From assembly GCA_947383005.1 (NCBI GenBank), contig CANDBT010000008.1, positions 59,774 through 123,773 on the forward strand: DNA of 64,000 nucleotides, read 5' to 3'. Below the pieces are notes generated by a model. That model was not told the origin of the DNA and ran no database searches. It saw only the letters and a list, made by a program, of their open reading frames with translations. The position numbers and the translations under genes are program-made. Positions 31,798 through 40,921 of the stretch are shown here, in pieces. Position 1 is the first letter of the stretch; the number at the start of each line of letters is the position of its first letter. This DNA is from an uncultured bacterium. GTDB taxonomy: Bacteria; Bacillota; Clostridia; Lachnospirales; Lachnospiraceae.

Positions 31798-32831
31798 ATA
31801 TTTTGCTGACTAGTGCGGGGAGAAGGACATATTTAGTGGATTATTTTAAGGAGGCGCTGGTTATGGCCGGCTTTGACGGCCAAGTGCATGTGGCCAACAG
31901 TGAGGTCAGCCCGGCGTTTTCTGCCGCGGATCGGCAGGTGGTGACGCCTTTAATCTATGACTGTCAGTATATTCCTTTTTTGTTGGAGTATTGCCGGGAA
32001 TGGAAAATTCGCCTGCTGGTTCCTCTGTTTGATTTGGACTTACCGGTTCTGGCGGCCCGGAGGGAGGAGTTTGCGTCTGCCGGTACGATTGTGGTTACGG
32101 CGGATGAGGAAGCGGTTAAAGTATGTAATGATAAATGGAAAACCTACTGCCTGCTGACGGAGAAGGGCATAAATGTACCTCAAAGCTGGCTGGATACAGA
32201 GGCGGCGGTCAGAGCAGCCAGGGAAGGCATTATGGCTTACCCGCTTATCGTTAAGCCCAGATGGGGTATGGGTTCCCTGTCTGTGTATCAGGCAGATGAT
32301 GAGGAAGAGCTGAGAGTGTTTGTCAGGAAGATCCGCCGGGAAATAGAGGGGTGCTATTTGAAATATGAAGCGGTCCAGGACAGGGCTGCCAACGTCCTTA
32401 TCCAGGAAAAGGTCGCGGGGCGGGAGTTTGGGCTTGATGTGGTCAACGGACTGGATGGCCGATATCGCAAAACCGTGGTTAAGGAAAAGATGGCTATGCG
32501 GGCGGGGGAGACTGATGCGGCCGAAACGGTTGAATCTCCCGTGCTGGAAGAGATGGGAAGACGTTTGGCGGAGATTTTGCAGCACAGAGGAAACCTGGAT
32601 GTAGATATACGCGAGGCCGGCGGGGAATATTTTGTGCTGGAACTAAATGCCCGTTTTGGCGGCGGTTATCCTTTCAGCCATGCGGCGGGGGTAAATCTGC
32701 CTTATGCGCTGGTGATGTGGGCTGCGGGGAAGGAGCCGGAGGCGCAATATTTAGAGGCCCGCTCAGGGGTGAGGGGGCGCAAGGATATACGGATATTGAC
32801 AGGGGATGTGATTCCCCGTGAGGAAGGATAG
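31794..32831 (+). CDS. ATP-grasp family ligase
   Basis: The 345-residue protein resembles CarB-like ATP-grasp enzymes, which form carboxylate-amine or thioester bonds through an acyl phosphate. It opens with MNILLTSAGRRTYLVDYFKEA and a pre-ATP-grasp fold (LLVPLFDLDLPVLAARRE). The ATP-binding part follows (NDKWKTYCLLTEKGINVPQSW, YPLIVKPRWGMGSL). Metal and phosphate residues are in FVLELNARFGGGYPFSHAAG (usual 'E-x-N-x-R'). It overlaps the preceding transferase (ATGA) and lies 1 bp before a DegT aminotransferase. That pairing suggests modification of an amino sugar, for example by an amino acid, but this is inference. Confidence 0.82.
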   Translation: MNILLTSAGRRTYLVDYFKEALVMAGFDGQVHVANSEVSPAFSAADRQVVTPLIYDCQYIPFLLEYCREWKIRLLVPLFDLDLPVLAARREEFASAGTIVVTADEEAVKVCNDKWKTYCLLTEKGINVPQSWLDTEAAVRAAREGIMAYPLIVKPRWGMGSLSVYQADDEEELRVFVRKIRREIEGCYLKYEAVQDRAANVLIQEKVAGREFGLDVVNGLDGRYRKTVVKEKMAMRAGETDAAETVESPVLEEMGRRLAEILQHRGNLDVDIREAGGEYFVLELNARFGGGYPFSHAAGVNLPYALVMWAAGKEPEAQYLEARSGVRGRKDIRILTGDVIPREEG

Positions 32832-32832
32832 G

Positions 32833-33945
32833 ATGAACGAGAAAATGCAGACGCCGGTAGCAGTAACCAGATCTTCTCTGCCGCCGTTAGAGGAATATGT
32901 GGAGATGCTTAAGCCTTTGTGGGAGAGCGCATGGCTGACCAATATGGGGGATTACCATGAGACGTTTAAGCAGCAATTGAAAGAATACCTGGAAACGCCC
33001 AGGCTGGAACTGTTTGTCAACGGTCATATGGCCCTTGAGCTGGTTTTGCAGGCAATGGAGCTTGAGGGGGAAGTGCTGACTACGCCGTTTACTTTTGCTT
33101 CGACTACCCATGCCATAGTCAGAAACGGTTTGGAGCCGGTGTTCTGTGATATTAACCCTGTAGATTATACATTGGATGCAGAGGCGCTGGAAGAGCGGAT
33201 TACCGGGCGGACCACGGCAATTGTGCCGGTTCATGTATACGGAAATATCTGTGATGTGGAAAAGATTCAGGCGATTGCCGACAGACATCATCTGAAAGTG
33301 ATTTATGATGCTGCCCATACATTTGGCGAGCGGCTGGATGGGAAGGGGATCGCCCAGCTTGGCGATGCGTCCATGTTCAGCTTCCATGCGACCAAGGTTT
33401 TCAACAGTATTGAGGGGGGGGCGATTTCCTATCGCGATGAGCGCCTGGGGAAAAGGCTGTATCAGTTGAAAAATTTTGGTATCATGGGAAGTGAGAGCGT
33501 GGAGTATGTCGGCGCCAACGGGAAGATGAATGAATTCCAGGCGGCTATGGGAATCTGCAATCTGCGCCATGTAGATAAAGAAATCCAAAAAAGGAAAGAG
33601 CGGGCAATGCGTTATCGGGAGCATCTTTCAGGAGTGGACGGAATACGGTTGTGCCCGGAGAATCCCCGTGTTCGCAGCAATTATGCGTATATGCCGGTAG
33701 TGTTTGACGGGTATAGGCGCGACCGGGACGAAATTTTTGAGGAGTTGGCCAGACATCGGATTTATGCCAGAAAATATTTTTATCCTTGTGTTAATCATTA
33801 TGCCTGCTACCGAGACCGTTTTGATGAGAGGGAGACGCCGGTGGCAGCAAAAATTTCCCGTCAGGTGCTGACGCTGCCGCTGTATGCGGATTTGCCGTTG
33901 GAGACGGTGGATGGGATATGTGAGATTATATTGGGAGTTTCGTGA
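32833..33945 (+). CDS. DegT/DnrJ/EryC1/StrS aminotransferase
   Basis: The PLP enzyme of 370 residues should aminate a keto sugar nucleotide. It begins PPLEEYVEMLKPLWESAWLTNMG, the usual N terminus of this family. FVNGHMALELVLQAM, TTPFTFASTTHAI, VPVHVYGNICDVEKIQ and YDAAHTFGERLDGKG (the PLP-contact Asp) follow. FSFHATKVFNSIEGGAI holds the Schiff-base lysine, and the glycine-rich loop after it is normal. The ATG at 32833 has AGGAAGG upstream and lies 1 bp after the ATP-grasp stop; a GTG at 32818 is an alternative. No sugar dehydratase that would supply its substrate is in the window. Confidence 0.9.
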   Translation: MNEKMQTPVAVTRSSLPPLEEYVEMLKPLWESAWLTNMGDYHETFKQQLKEYLETPRLELFVNGHMALELVLQAMELEGEVLTTPFTFASTTHAIVRNGLEPVFCDINPVDYTLDAEALEERITGRTTAIVPVHVYGNICDVEKIQAIADRHHLKVIYDAAHTFGERLDGKGIAQLGDASMFSFHATKVFNSIEGGAISYRDERLGKRLYQLKNFGIMGSESVEYVGANGKMNEFQAAMGICNLRHVDKEIQKRKERAMRYREHLSGVDGIRLCPENPRVRSNYAYMPVVFDGYRRDRDEIFEELARHRIYARKYFYPCVNHYACYRDRFDERETPVAAKISRQVLTLPLYADLPLETVDGICEIILGVS

Positions 33946-34011
33946 TTTTGGCAATGATGCAGACAGGCGGGAAAGTATTCCGTTTGAATGGTTATTCATG
34001 GAGGTTTGGCT

Positions 34012-34713
34012 GTGAACAGGCAAAACGAAGTGCTGGTGATCATACCGGCATATAACGAAGAAGCGAATATCCGACAGGTGGTGGGAGAACTGGTGCGGGA
34101 TTATCCGGAGCTGGATTATGTGGTGGTTAATGACGGCTCTACCGACCGCACGGCGGAAATTTGCCGGGAGGAAGGATACAATCTTTTGGATTTGCCGGTG
34201 AATCTGGGATTGGCCGGATGCTTTCAGACAGGGATGAAGTATGCGTATTATGAAGGCTATAGCTGTGCGATTCAGTTTGATGGGGACGGACAGCACCGGC
34301 CGGAGTATATCCATCTGATGGAAGGAAAAATAAGAGAAGGCTATGATATTGTTATTGGCAGCCGTTTTCTCAACAAGCCCAAGGATTGTTCCGTGCGGAT
34401 GATAGGCAGCCGGCTTTTAGAGGGAGCGATACGGCTGACTACAGGGGTGAAGGTGGCGGACCCCACGTCCGGGATGCGGATGTTCAATAAAAAAATGATC
34501 CGGGAGTTTGCTTTGAATTTGAATTATGGACCGGAACCGGATACGGTTTCCTATTTGTTGAAGCAGGGAGCTAAGGTGGCGGAGGTGCCGGTGGAAATTG
34601 CAGAGAGAATCGGTGGGGAAAGCTATTTGAAGCCCACAGTGGCGGTTCGTTATATGGTCAGGATGCTATTGTCGATTCTGCTTATCCAGAATTTTCGCAA
34701 ACGGACTGCGTAA
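34012..34713 (+). CDS. Family 2 glycosyltransferase (dolichol-phosphate mannosyltransferase-like)
   Basis: The 233-residue protein is a compact GT2 enzyme: NEVLVIIPAYNEEANIRQVV, YVVVNDGSTDRTAEICRE, LPVNLGLAGCFQTGM and IQFDGDGQHRPEYI with the DxD. IVIGSRFL is followed by ADPTSGMRMF. It resembles polyprenyl-phosphate sugar synthases but has no obvious membrane anchor beyond a C-terminal hydrophobic patch (YMVRMLLSILLIQNF). The GTG at 34012 was chosen because GGAGG lies 7 bp upstream. It could make the polyprenyl-phosphate donor used by the membrane GT39-like and DUF2142 proteins in this locus, which is inference. Confidence 0.87.
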   Translation: MNRQNEVLVIIPAYNEEANIRQVVGELVRDYPELDYVVVNDGSTDRTAEICREEGYNLLDLPVNLGLAGCFQTGMKYAYYEGYSCAIQFDGDGQHRPEYIHLMEGKIREGYDIVIGSRFLNKPKDCSVRMIGSRLLEGAIRLTTGVKVADPTSGMRMFNKKMIREFALNLNYGPEPDTVSYLLKQGAKVAEVPVEIAERIGGESYLKPTVAVRYMVRMLLSILLIQNFRKRTA

Positions 34714-34741
34714 TCGATTGAAAGTGAAAGGGAAATAAACG

Positions 34742-36055
34742 ATGCAGGTCGTGGACAGATGGGCGGCGTTTTTGCTAAAAACCGGGCCAAACAGGGAAAA
34801 ACAGAATATAATTTGGAATATGGCGGGCAGTTTTTGCTACGCATTTGCCAGCATGGTTCTGTCCTTTCTGGTTATGCGGATTGCGGGAAAAGAACAGGGC
34901 GGGATTTTTGCCTTTGGTTTCAGTACTTTAGGCCAGCAAATGTTTATTCTGGCCTATTTCGGTATCCGTCCTTTTCAGATTACGGATGGGACAGGTGAGT
35001 ATCGGTTTGGGGATTATTTATATCACCGGTATTTGACTTGCGGGCTTGCGTTGGCGGCAGCTGCCGGGTATCTGTTGTTTTGCGGGTATACAAAAGAAAA
35101 AGCGCTGGTCATTTTTCTATTGGTGTGTTATAAAGTTATCGATGGGTTTGCGGATGTATATGAATCGGAATTTCAGCGCCAGGGTCATCTTCATTTGACG
35201 GGAAAATCCAATACTTTTCGGACTGTCTTGTCAGTATTTGTGTTTCTGTCCGTATTGACAGCCGGCCAGCCGCTGGTTATGGCCTGTATGAGTGCGGTGG
35301 CGGCACAGGCGGCAGGGTTGGTGTTTTTTGATATGCCGGCGATTAAGTATTTATTTGTGGCCGACGTAAAAGGAGATATCCGGCGGATAAAGCCTTTGAC
35401 CAGTGCCACTTTTTTGCTGTTTGTCTCCGCCTTTCTTGACTTCTATATTTTTTCCGCCGCTAAGTATGCTATCGATGCCCATATGGATGATATTTCATCG
35501 GGGTATTTTAACGTGATTTTTATGCCCACTTCCGTTATCAATTTAGCGGCGGGATTTGTTATTCGTCCTGTGCTGACTTATCTGACCGAATATTGGAACA
35601 ACGGTCAATATGCGGAGTTTTCCCATATGCTGAAAAAAATTTCGGTGCTGATTGGGGCTTTGGGTCTTTTGGCGGTGTTTTTGACGTTTACACTCGGGTG
35701 GTTGGTATTGGGAGTCATGGAACGGATTTTGGGCGCGGCATATCAGGGAAGCCTTACGGGATACCAGGGAGCATTTGTATTGGTAGTGCTGGGAGGCGGG
35801 TTTTATGCTTTGCTGAATCTATATTATTATGTGTTGGTGATTTTGCGCAGGCAAAAAGTGATTTTTGTTATTTATCTGATACTGACGGTAGCAGCGGCAT
35901 CGGTGGCGCCGGTTTTTGTCAAAAGATGGGGGATTTCAGGGGCGGCATACGCTTATCTGCTGTTGATGATTTTGATGGCGGCAGGATTTGTGTCAGGGGC
36001 ATGGATTGCTTACAAGAAAGGAAGTCGGAATGAAAAATTTAAGACAGGCGGATGA
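34742..36055 (+). CDS. Polytopic polysaccharide-export protein, flippase-like
   Basis: The 437-residue protein has about 12 hydrophobic segments and starts with a cytoplasmic piece (KTGPNREKQNIIWNMAGSFCYAFASMVLSFL), then VMRIAGKEQGGIFAFGFSTLG. This fits the MVF/polysaccharide-transporter superfamily better than a polymerase, since no large extracellular loop is visible. It is only distantly like the flippase at 29270. The last 26 bp overlap the start of the next glycosyltransferase. Whether it moves a different lipid-linked substrate or is a paralogue is unknown. Confidence 0.7.
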   Translation: MQVVDRWAAFLLKTGPNREKQNIIWNMAGSFCYAFASMVLSFLVMRIAGKEQGGIFAFGFSTLGQQMFILAYFGIRPFQITDGTGEYRFGDYLYHRYLTCGLALAAAAGYLLFCGYTKEKALVIFLLVCYKVIDGFADVYESEFQRQGHLHLTGKSNTFRTVLSVFVFLSVLTAGQPLVMACMSAVAAQAAGLVFFDMPAIKYLFVADVKGDIRRIKPLTSATFLLFVSAFLDFYIFSAAKYAIDAHMDDISSGYFNVIFMPTSVINLAAGFVIRPVLTYLTEYWNNGQYAEFSHMLKKISVLIGALGLLAVFLTFTLGWLVLGVMERILGAAYQGSLTGYQGAFVLVVLGGGFYALLNLYYYVLVILRRQKVIFVIYLILTVAAASVAPVFVKRWGISGAAYAYLLLMILMAAGFVSGAWIAYKKGSRNEKFKTGG

Positions 36056-37031
36056 GCAGGAGAAACCCTGGCAGGTGGATGTGATTATTCCTGTATATCG
36101 GCCGGGGCGGAAGCTGGATCGTATCTTGTATAGGCTTAAACGGCAGACTTGGCCGGTTGGACGGATTATCATTGTCAATACGGAACGAAAATACTGGAAT
36201 GAGGCGAAATACGAGAAAATTTCCGGATTAGAGGTTTATCATGTGACAAAAGAGGAGTTTGACCACGGAAGAACCAGAAATTTTGGCGCGGGACTTTCTG
36301 ACGCTGATGTGATGATTTTTATGACCGATGATGCGGTTCCTGCGAATAAGTATCTGGTGGAGTATCTGGTGAAGGCGCTTTTAAAAAAAGGGCCGGAGGG
36401 GGAAAATATAGCCATGGCCTATGCCCGGCAGCTTCCGGATAGGGAATGTCAGATGATTGAGCGATATACCCGAAGTTTTAATTACCCGGAGAGAAGCCAG
36501 GTAAAAACGGCAAAAGACCTTCCCGGCATGGGAATCAAGGCTTATTTTGCTTCCAATGTCTGCTGTGCGTACAGGAAGGACATTTTTGAGCAGCAGGGAG
36601 GATTTATTACCAGGACGATTTTTAATGAAGATATGATTTACGCTGCCGGGGTAATTGGCGCCGGATATGGAATTGCTTATGTGGCTCAGGCAGAAGTTAT
36701 CCATTCACATAATTTGACTCTCAGACAGCAGTTTCGCCGCAATTTTGATTTGGCGGTATCCCAGGCGGACCATCCGGAAATATTTGACGGACTGCCGGCA
36801 GAAGGGGAGGGTATCCGTCTGGTAGCAAGTACCGCCCGGTGGCTTATCCGACAAAAGAAGCCATGGCTTGTGCCGTGGTTGGTTGTTGTAAGCGGGGGTA
36901 AATATTTGGGGTATCGTTTGGGAAGGAATTATCGTCTTTTGCCAGGATGGATGGTGCGCCGGTGCAGTACGAACCTCAGCTATTGGGATAAGCCAGGGAA
37001 AATCACAATAGAGAAGGGGGACAACCGATGA
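36030..37031 (+). CDS. Family 2 glycosyltransferase (rhamnosyltransferase-like)
   Basis: The 333-residue protein starts MKNLRQADEQEKPWQVDVII at an ATG with AAAGGAAG 5 bp upstream. GT2 motifs are VDVIIPVYRPGRKLDRIL, RIIIVNTERKYWNEAK and VTKEEFDHGRTRNFGAGLSD. IFMTDDAVPANKYL (D-D motif) follows, and later FNEDMIYAAGVIGAGY. The 'F-D-H-G-x-T-R-N' pattern is typical of RfbF/RhaT-like rhamnosyltransferases. It agrees with rfbC in this locus in suggesting rhamnose in the polymer. It overlaps both neighbours, so the genes are tightly coupled. Confidence 0.87.
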   Translation: MKNLRQADEQEKPWQVDVIIPVYRPGRKLDRILYRLKRQTWPVGRIIIVNTERKYWNEAKYEKISGLEVYHVTKEEFDHGRTRNFGAGLSDADVMIFMTDDAVPANKYLVEYLVKALLKKGPEGENIAMAYARQLPDRECQMIERYTRSFNYPERSQVKTAKDLPGMGIKAYFASNVCCAYRKDIFEQQGGFITRTIFNEDMIYAAGVIGAGYGIAYVAQAEVIHSHNLTLRQQFRRNFDLAVSQADHPEIFDGLPAEGEGIRLVASTARWLIRQKKPWLVPWLVVVSGGKYLGYRLGRNYRLLPGWMVRRCSTNLSYWDKPGKITIEKGDNR

Positions 37032-37435
37032 TGACAATGACTCTCAGGATTGCCTTGATTCTGGTGTCCGTGGGAACTTTGTTTTTGATGATGCGGAAAA
37101 TCCGTCAGTCAAAAGTGCAGATTGAAAGTGCGATTTTTTGGATTGTGTTGGCTTTGGTACTGGTAGTCTTCAGTATTTTTCCGATAGTGGCGGATTTTAC
37201 CGCTTCTTGCCTGGGTATCTATTCCACGGCTAACTTTCTGTTCCTGTTTGCTATTTTTGTGCTGATTGTGAAAGTGTTTTATATGACGATTCATATTTCC
37301 CAGTTGGAGACGAAGATTAAGGAGTTGGTTCAGCAGATTGCGCTGGATGAAAAAAGGGCGCTGGAAGACAAAAAGAGCGGGGACGAGAAACTGGCTTTGG
37401 TGGAAAAACGTATTCAGGACGAACAAAAAGAGTGA
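37028..37435 (+). CDS. DUF2304 membrane protein
   Basis: The 135-residue protein has three hydrophobic segments (about residues 5-22, 36-54, 65-90) and a charged C-terminal coiled coil (ISQLETKIKELVQQIALDEK...). The length and the RKSKVQIESAIFWIVLAL-like centre fit DUF2304. Members of this family are usually found beside GT2 or rhamnosyl/glucosyl transferases in polysaccharide loci and may act as membrane partners. It overlaps the preceding transferase by 4 bp (ATGA) and is followed by a DUF2142 gene 10 bp on. Confidence 0.8.
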   Translation: MMTMTLRIALILVSVGTLFLMMRKIRQSKVQIESAIFWIVLALVLVVFSIFPIVADFTASCLGIYSTANFLFLFAIFVLIVKVFYMTIHISQLETKIKELVQQIALDEKRALEDKKSGDEKLALVEKRIQDEQKE

Positions 37436-37445
37436 CGGGAATATC

Positions 37446-39149
37446 ATGACAAGAAAAAAGCATGAAGGAAAGCGAAATGACGGGGGCGGGGGAAGATTGA
37501 GACGGGATTTCCGGATGGTGGGAATAGCTATTCTGGCAGCTTTCGGGCTGTGGCATTTGGGAGATGTCCGTTCAGGAGCCTTGGTAAGCGGAGACATGTG
37601 GCTGGTAAACGGGTATCTGGTACTTTTAGCTGCGGGTCTGGCGGCTGCGGGAATTCTTGGTTTGCTTTTATCCGGGAGGGGCAGGACGGGGGAAGAAAGA
37701 GCGGGACGGAACATGGAGCGGATATATTTTGTCGCTGGCTTATCCTTGGGATTATTATATTTGTTTGTGCTGCCGCCTTTGTCGGCGCCAGATGAGATCA
37801 GCCATTATATCAGCGCCTATCAGTTGTCCAGCCACATGCTGGGCCGTCCTTCCAATAGCGAGGACGGTCATGTGCTGGTGCGGATGGAGGACTGGTTTTT
37901 AGAAGATGTTTATGGTGATTACACATATCACGCAGAAGAGGGGATTTGGGTCAAGGATGGGACAACGGACGGGACCGGTCTTGCTACCGTGCTGGGACAG
38001 TCTTTGGAAGAAGAAACCTATCGGCTGATTTATGAAAATGGTTTTAATAGAAACAGGGCCGATCCGTCGGGAGAGCTGGCTCAATCACCTTATCCGCCGG
38101 TGATAACTACGCCGTTGGCATATATCCCCCAGGCCGCAGGTATAGCGTTGGCCAGGATACTGAAAACCGGCAGTCTGGGTCTGGCTTATTTAGGGCGTCT
38201 GGGCAATTTGCTTTTTTTTGTGGGAGTAACCGGACTGGCAATGAAGCGTATGCCTTTTGGCAAAGAGGTTTTGTTTGCGGTTGCGCTTTTGCCGATGACG
38301 CTGCATTTGTCGGCCTCTTTTTCTTATGATGCATGGATTATGGCCTGGATTTTTTATTTTACAGCTTGCTGCCTGGATTTGGCTTATCAGGCAGAACGGG
38401 TGCGGACGGAGGATATTGTGACGTTGGCAGCGGTCATGGCTATGGCAGGGCCATGCAAAATGATTTATGCTGTCTTTATGGGGCTGTGTCTGTTGATTCC
38501 CCTGTATAAGTTCGGCAGCAGAAAAAGGTGGATTTTGTCTGCAGGTTGTGTATTGTCTGTCTGGGCTGTTGCCATGTTGCTGGTAAACCGAGGTACGGTA
38601 ACGTCTTATGTGACGGAGACGGAAAGCTATGTGGAGTGGGCCGGAGAGGCAGGATATACGTTGGGGACGCTGATCCATCAGCCGATAAAATGTCTGCGTT
38701 TGTTGTTTAATACTTTAGTATGGCAGGCAGAACATTATCATCTGACGATGATTGGCGCGTATCTGGGCAATATTGATCCGATACTGAATATTACGTATCC
38801 GGTTGTAATGCTGTTTACCGCATGTCTTGCTTTGATTACATTCAGAAAGCCGGGGGAAGACTTGATTTTAACCGGTGGGAGACGGCTGTGGATTTGGCTG
38901 TTGTGCCTGGGATGCGCAGGAGCGGCTATGTTTTCTATGCTGCTGGCCTGGACCCCATTGAGCGCTCAGGTTATAAGCGGAGTGCAGGGAAGATATTTTC
39001 TGCCGTTTCTGCCAGTTCTGTTGATGACGTTTAAAAATGACTGTTTGGTTCTTACCGGAGATAAAACCAAAGAATTGCTGTATGTGATGTGCTGCGCGAA
39101 TGTTTATGTTTTGCTGCGTATTTTCAGCATAGTGGCAATGAGGTTGTAG
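37446..39149 (+). CDS. DUF2142 polytopic membrane protein
   Basis: The 567-residue protein has about 12 membrane segments with a large extracellular loop after the second or third (about residues 110-220). That loop opens with LPPLSAPDEISHYISAYQLS. The acidic pair D-E in 'PDE.sHy..' is characteristic of DUF2142 and looks like the GT-C catalytic motif, so it may be a polyprenyl-phosphate-dependent glycosyltransferase acting outside the membrane. The ATG at 37446 starts the basic leader (MTRKKHEGKRNDGGGG). The ribosome site is weak (GGGA), which suggests coupling to the upstream genes. The actual donor is unknown. Confidence 0.8.
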   Translation: MTRKKHEGKRNDGGGGRLRRDFRMVGIAILAAFGLWHLGDVRSGALVSGDMWLVNGYLVLLAAGLAAAGILGLLLSGRGRTGEERAGRNMERIYFVAGLSLGLLYLFVLPPLSAPDEISHYISAYQLSSHMLGRPSNSEDGHVLVRMEDWFLEDVYGDYTYHAEEGIWVKDGTTDGTGLATVLGQSLEEETYRLIYENGFNRNRADPSGELAQSPYPPVITTPLAYIPQAAGIALARILKTGSLGLAYLGRLGNLLFFVGVTGLAMKRMPFGKEVLFAVALLPMTLHLSASFSYDAWIMAWIFYFTACCLDLAYQAERVRTEDIVTLAAVMAMAGPCKMIYAVFMGLCLLIPLYKFGSRKRWILSAGCVLSVWAVAMLLVNRGTVTSYVTETESYVEWAGEAGYTLGTLIHQPIKCLRLLFNTLVWQAEHYHLTMIGAYLGNIDPILNITYPVVMLFTACLALITFRKPGEDLILTGGRRLWIWLLCLGCAGAAMFSMLLAWTPLSAQVISGVQGRYFLPFLPVLLMTFKNDCLVLTGDKTKELLYVMCCANVYVLLRIFSIVAMRL

Positions 39150-39215
39150 AAAATGAAGAAGTGTCACAAAAAATTTCAGATGTATTTTCGGAGTCTCTCC
39201 GTGCCTGAATTTGCG

Positions 39216-39343
39216 AGATGATTTTTGGTCAGATGTGTATAAATTGATGAGGCGTACGTAAAACGTACGTTGATTAAATTTAGGTGCATATGGCGGAAAA
39301 TCTGGCACAAAGGCAGGTGCAGGAGAGATTCCGGGAGTACATA
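39216..39343. repeat. Repeat D, copy 1
   Basis: This segment of about 128 bp reads AGATGATTTTTGGTCAGATG, then a CGTACGTAAAACGTACG palindrome, GTGCATATGGCGGA and GAGAGATTCCGGGAGTACAT. It aligns along its length with 54470-54595. Both copies end about 20-25 bp before the start codon of the next gene (rfbC here). Confidence 0.85.
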
Positions 39344-39362
39344 CAGAACAAAAGGAGAAAAA

Positions 39363-39920
39363 ATGGGAAAAATTAGTGTAACATCATGTGAGATTGAAGG
39401 CTTGTATGTGATTGAACCTACCGTATTCAAAGATGAAAGAGGTTATTTTGTGGAAACCTATAATCAGAATGATTTTCGTGCTGCTGGCCTGGATATGATA
39501 TTTGTGCAGGATAATCAATCCATGTCCGTGAGAGGCGTACTGCGTGGGTTGCATTTCCAGAAACAATATCCTCAGGGCAAGCTGGTGCGGGTGCTGCGGG
39601 GGGCAGTATATGACGTGGCTGTGGATTTGCGTTCGAGTTCCCCTACTTTCGGCAAATGGTTTGGTGTGGAATTGACAGCCGACAATAAAAAACAGTTCTA
39701 CATTCCGGAGGGTTTTGCCCATGGTTTTTTGGTTTTGTCGGATGAGGCGGAATTTGCTTATAAGTGTACGGACTTTTATCATCCGGGAGATGAGGGAGGC
39801 GTGGCCTGGAATGATCCGGAGCTGGGGATAAATTGGCCTTTACAGGAAGGCGTGGAGCTGATTATTTCGGAAAAAGATCAAAAGTGGGGAGGATTTTCGG
39901 AAACATTCCGGTTTTCGTGA
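39363..39920 (+). CDS. rfbC: dTDP-4-dehydrorhamnose 3,5-epimerase
   Basis: RfbC epimerises dTDP-4-keto-6-deoxyglucose on the way to dTDP-L-rhamnose. The 185-residue length is typical of the cupin-fold enzyme. Motifs are VIEPTVFKDERGYFVETYN, FVQDNQSMSVRGVLRGLHFQ (with the catalytic-type histidine), GKLVRVLRGAVYDVAVDLR, FYIPEGFAHGFLVLSDEAEFAYKC and a C-terminal GVAWNDPELGINWP. AAAAGGAG lies 5 bp before the ATG; the longer frame from 39270 runs through repeat D. rfbA, rfbB and rfbD are not in the window and must be elsewhere if rhamnose is made. Confidence 0.95.
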   Translation: MGKISVTSCEIEGLYVIEPTVFKDERGYFVETYNQNDFRAAGLDMIFVQDNQSMSVRGVLRGLHFQKQYPQGKLVRVLRGAVYDVAVDLRSSSPTFGKWFGVELTADNKKQFYIPEGFAHGFLVLSDEAEFAYKCTDFYHPGDEGGVAWNDPELGINWPLQEGVELIISEKDQKWGGFSETFRFS

Positions 39921-40003
39921 TATGGGAACAGTTACGGATTTTAGGCAACGGTTCAGCGTTTTCAGAAGGGCCGCATTTCAAGGACAGGAGAGAGGAATAA
40001 TCC

Positions 40004-40819
40004 ATGATAATTTATGTAATTTCGCTGATAAAGGAAATCGTTAAAAAGCGAAAATTGATTTGGGATTTATCGAAAGCGGATTTCCGAAAACGGTTTGTCG
40101 GCTCATATTTTGGTATCGTATGGATGTTTGTTCAGCCAATGGTGACGGTGCTGATCTATTTTTTCGTTTTTCAAATTGGCCTTAAGAATGTTCCGCCGGT
40201 TCCGGGAGTGCCGTATGTGGTGTGGCTTGTACCGGGGATTGTCCCCTGGTTTTATTTCAGCGAAGCTTTGAATTGTGTGACGGGATGCTTGCAGGAGTAT
40301 AGCTATCTGGTAAAAAAGGTGGTGTTTCCGGTGGAAATCCTGCCGGTTATCAAATTGATTTCCTGTCTTTTGGTCCATACTTTTTTCTTGCTGATTATGC
40401 TGCTGATGTTCATTTTTTACCGGCGGACGCCAATGCTTTATTGGGGACAGGTGCTGTATTATTCTGCGGCGGCGTCAGTTTTGGCTTTGGGGATTGGCTA
40501 TTTGACATCGGCGATAAATGTGTTTTTTAAGGATACAGCTCAGATTGTCGGGATTTCCCTCCAATTCGGGATGTGGCTGACACCGATTATGTATCATGAG
40601 AGTATATTTGCAGATGCGCCATCCTGGCTGACGGGAGTGATGAAGTTAAACCCGTTTTATTATATTGTTGCGGGATGCAGGGACAGTATGCTGACAGGCA
40701 ATGGATTTTGGGAGAGGCCAAAACTGACTTTGTACTTTTGGGGGATAAGCATTGTGCTGATGTTTTTGGGGCTGAAGGTGTTTAAGCAGCTTAGACCGCA
40801 TTTTTCGGATGTATTGTAA
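40004..40819 (+). CDS. ABC-2 type polysaccharide export permease (Wzm/TagG-like)
   Basis: The 271-residue protein has six hydrophobic segments and the family's N-terminal cytoplasmic part (KRKLIWDLSKADFRKRFVGSYFGIVW, typical of Wzm/RfbA/TagG). PGIVPWFYFSEALNCVTGCLQ follows, then KLNPFYYIVAGCRDSML near the end. Such permeases export whole polysaccharide chains with an ATP-binding partner (Wzt/TagH). The expected partner gene normally follows directly. Here the next gene is a glycosyltransferase, and no ABC ATPase occurs anywhere in the 64 kb. The start has GAGAGGAA upstream. The function is therefore clear by family, but the partner must lie elsewhere or the system is incomplete. Confidence 0.88.
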   Translation: MIIYVISLIKEIVKKRKLIWDLSKADFRKRFVGSYFGIVWMFVQPMVTVLIYFFVFQIGLKNVPPVPGVPYVVWLVPGIVPWFYFSEALNCVTGCLQEYSYLVKKVVFPVEILPVIKLISCLLVHTFFLLIMLLMFIFYRRTPMLYWGQVLYYSAAASVLALGIGYLTSAINVFFKDTAQIVGISLQFGMWLTPIMYHESIFADAPSWLTGVMKLNPFYYIVAGCRDSMLTGNGFWERPKLTLYFWGISIVLMFLGLKVFKQLRPHFSDVL

Positions 40820-40921
40820 TGGCGGGGGATAAAAGGCCTTGACAAGATAGAAAAAGCGTTGTATTAAAAAAGATAAGCCAAAAGTTGCGTGAACGTTTAG
40901 TTTAAGGTACTGGAGGGACAA

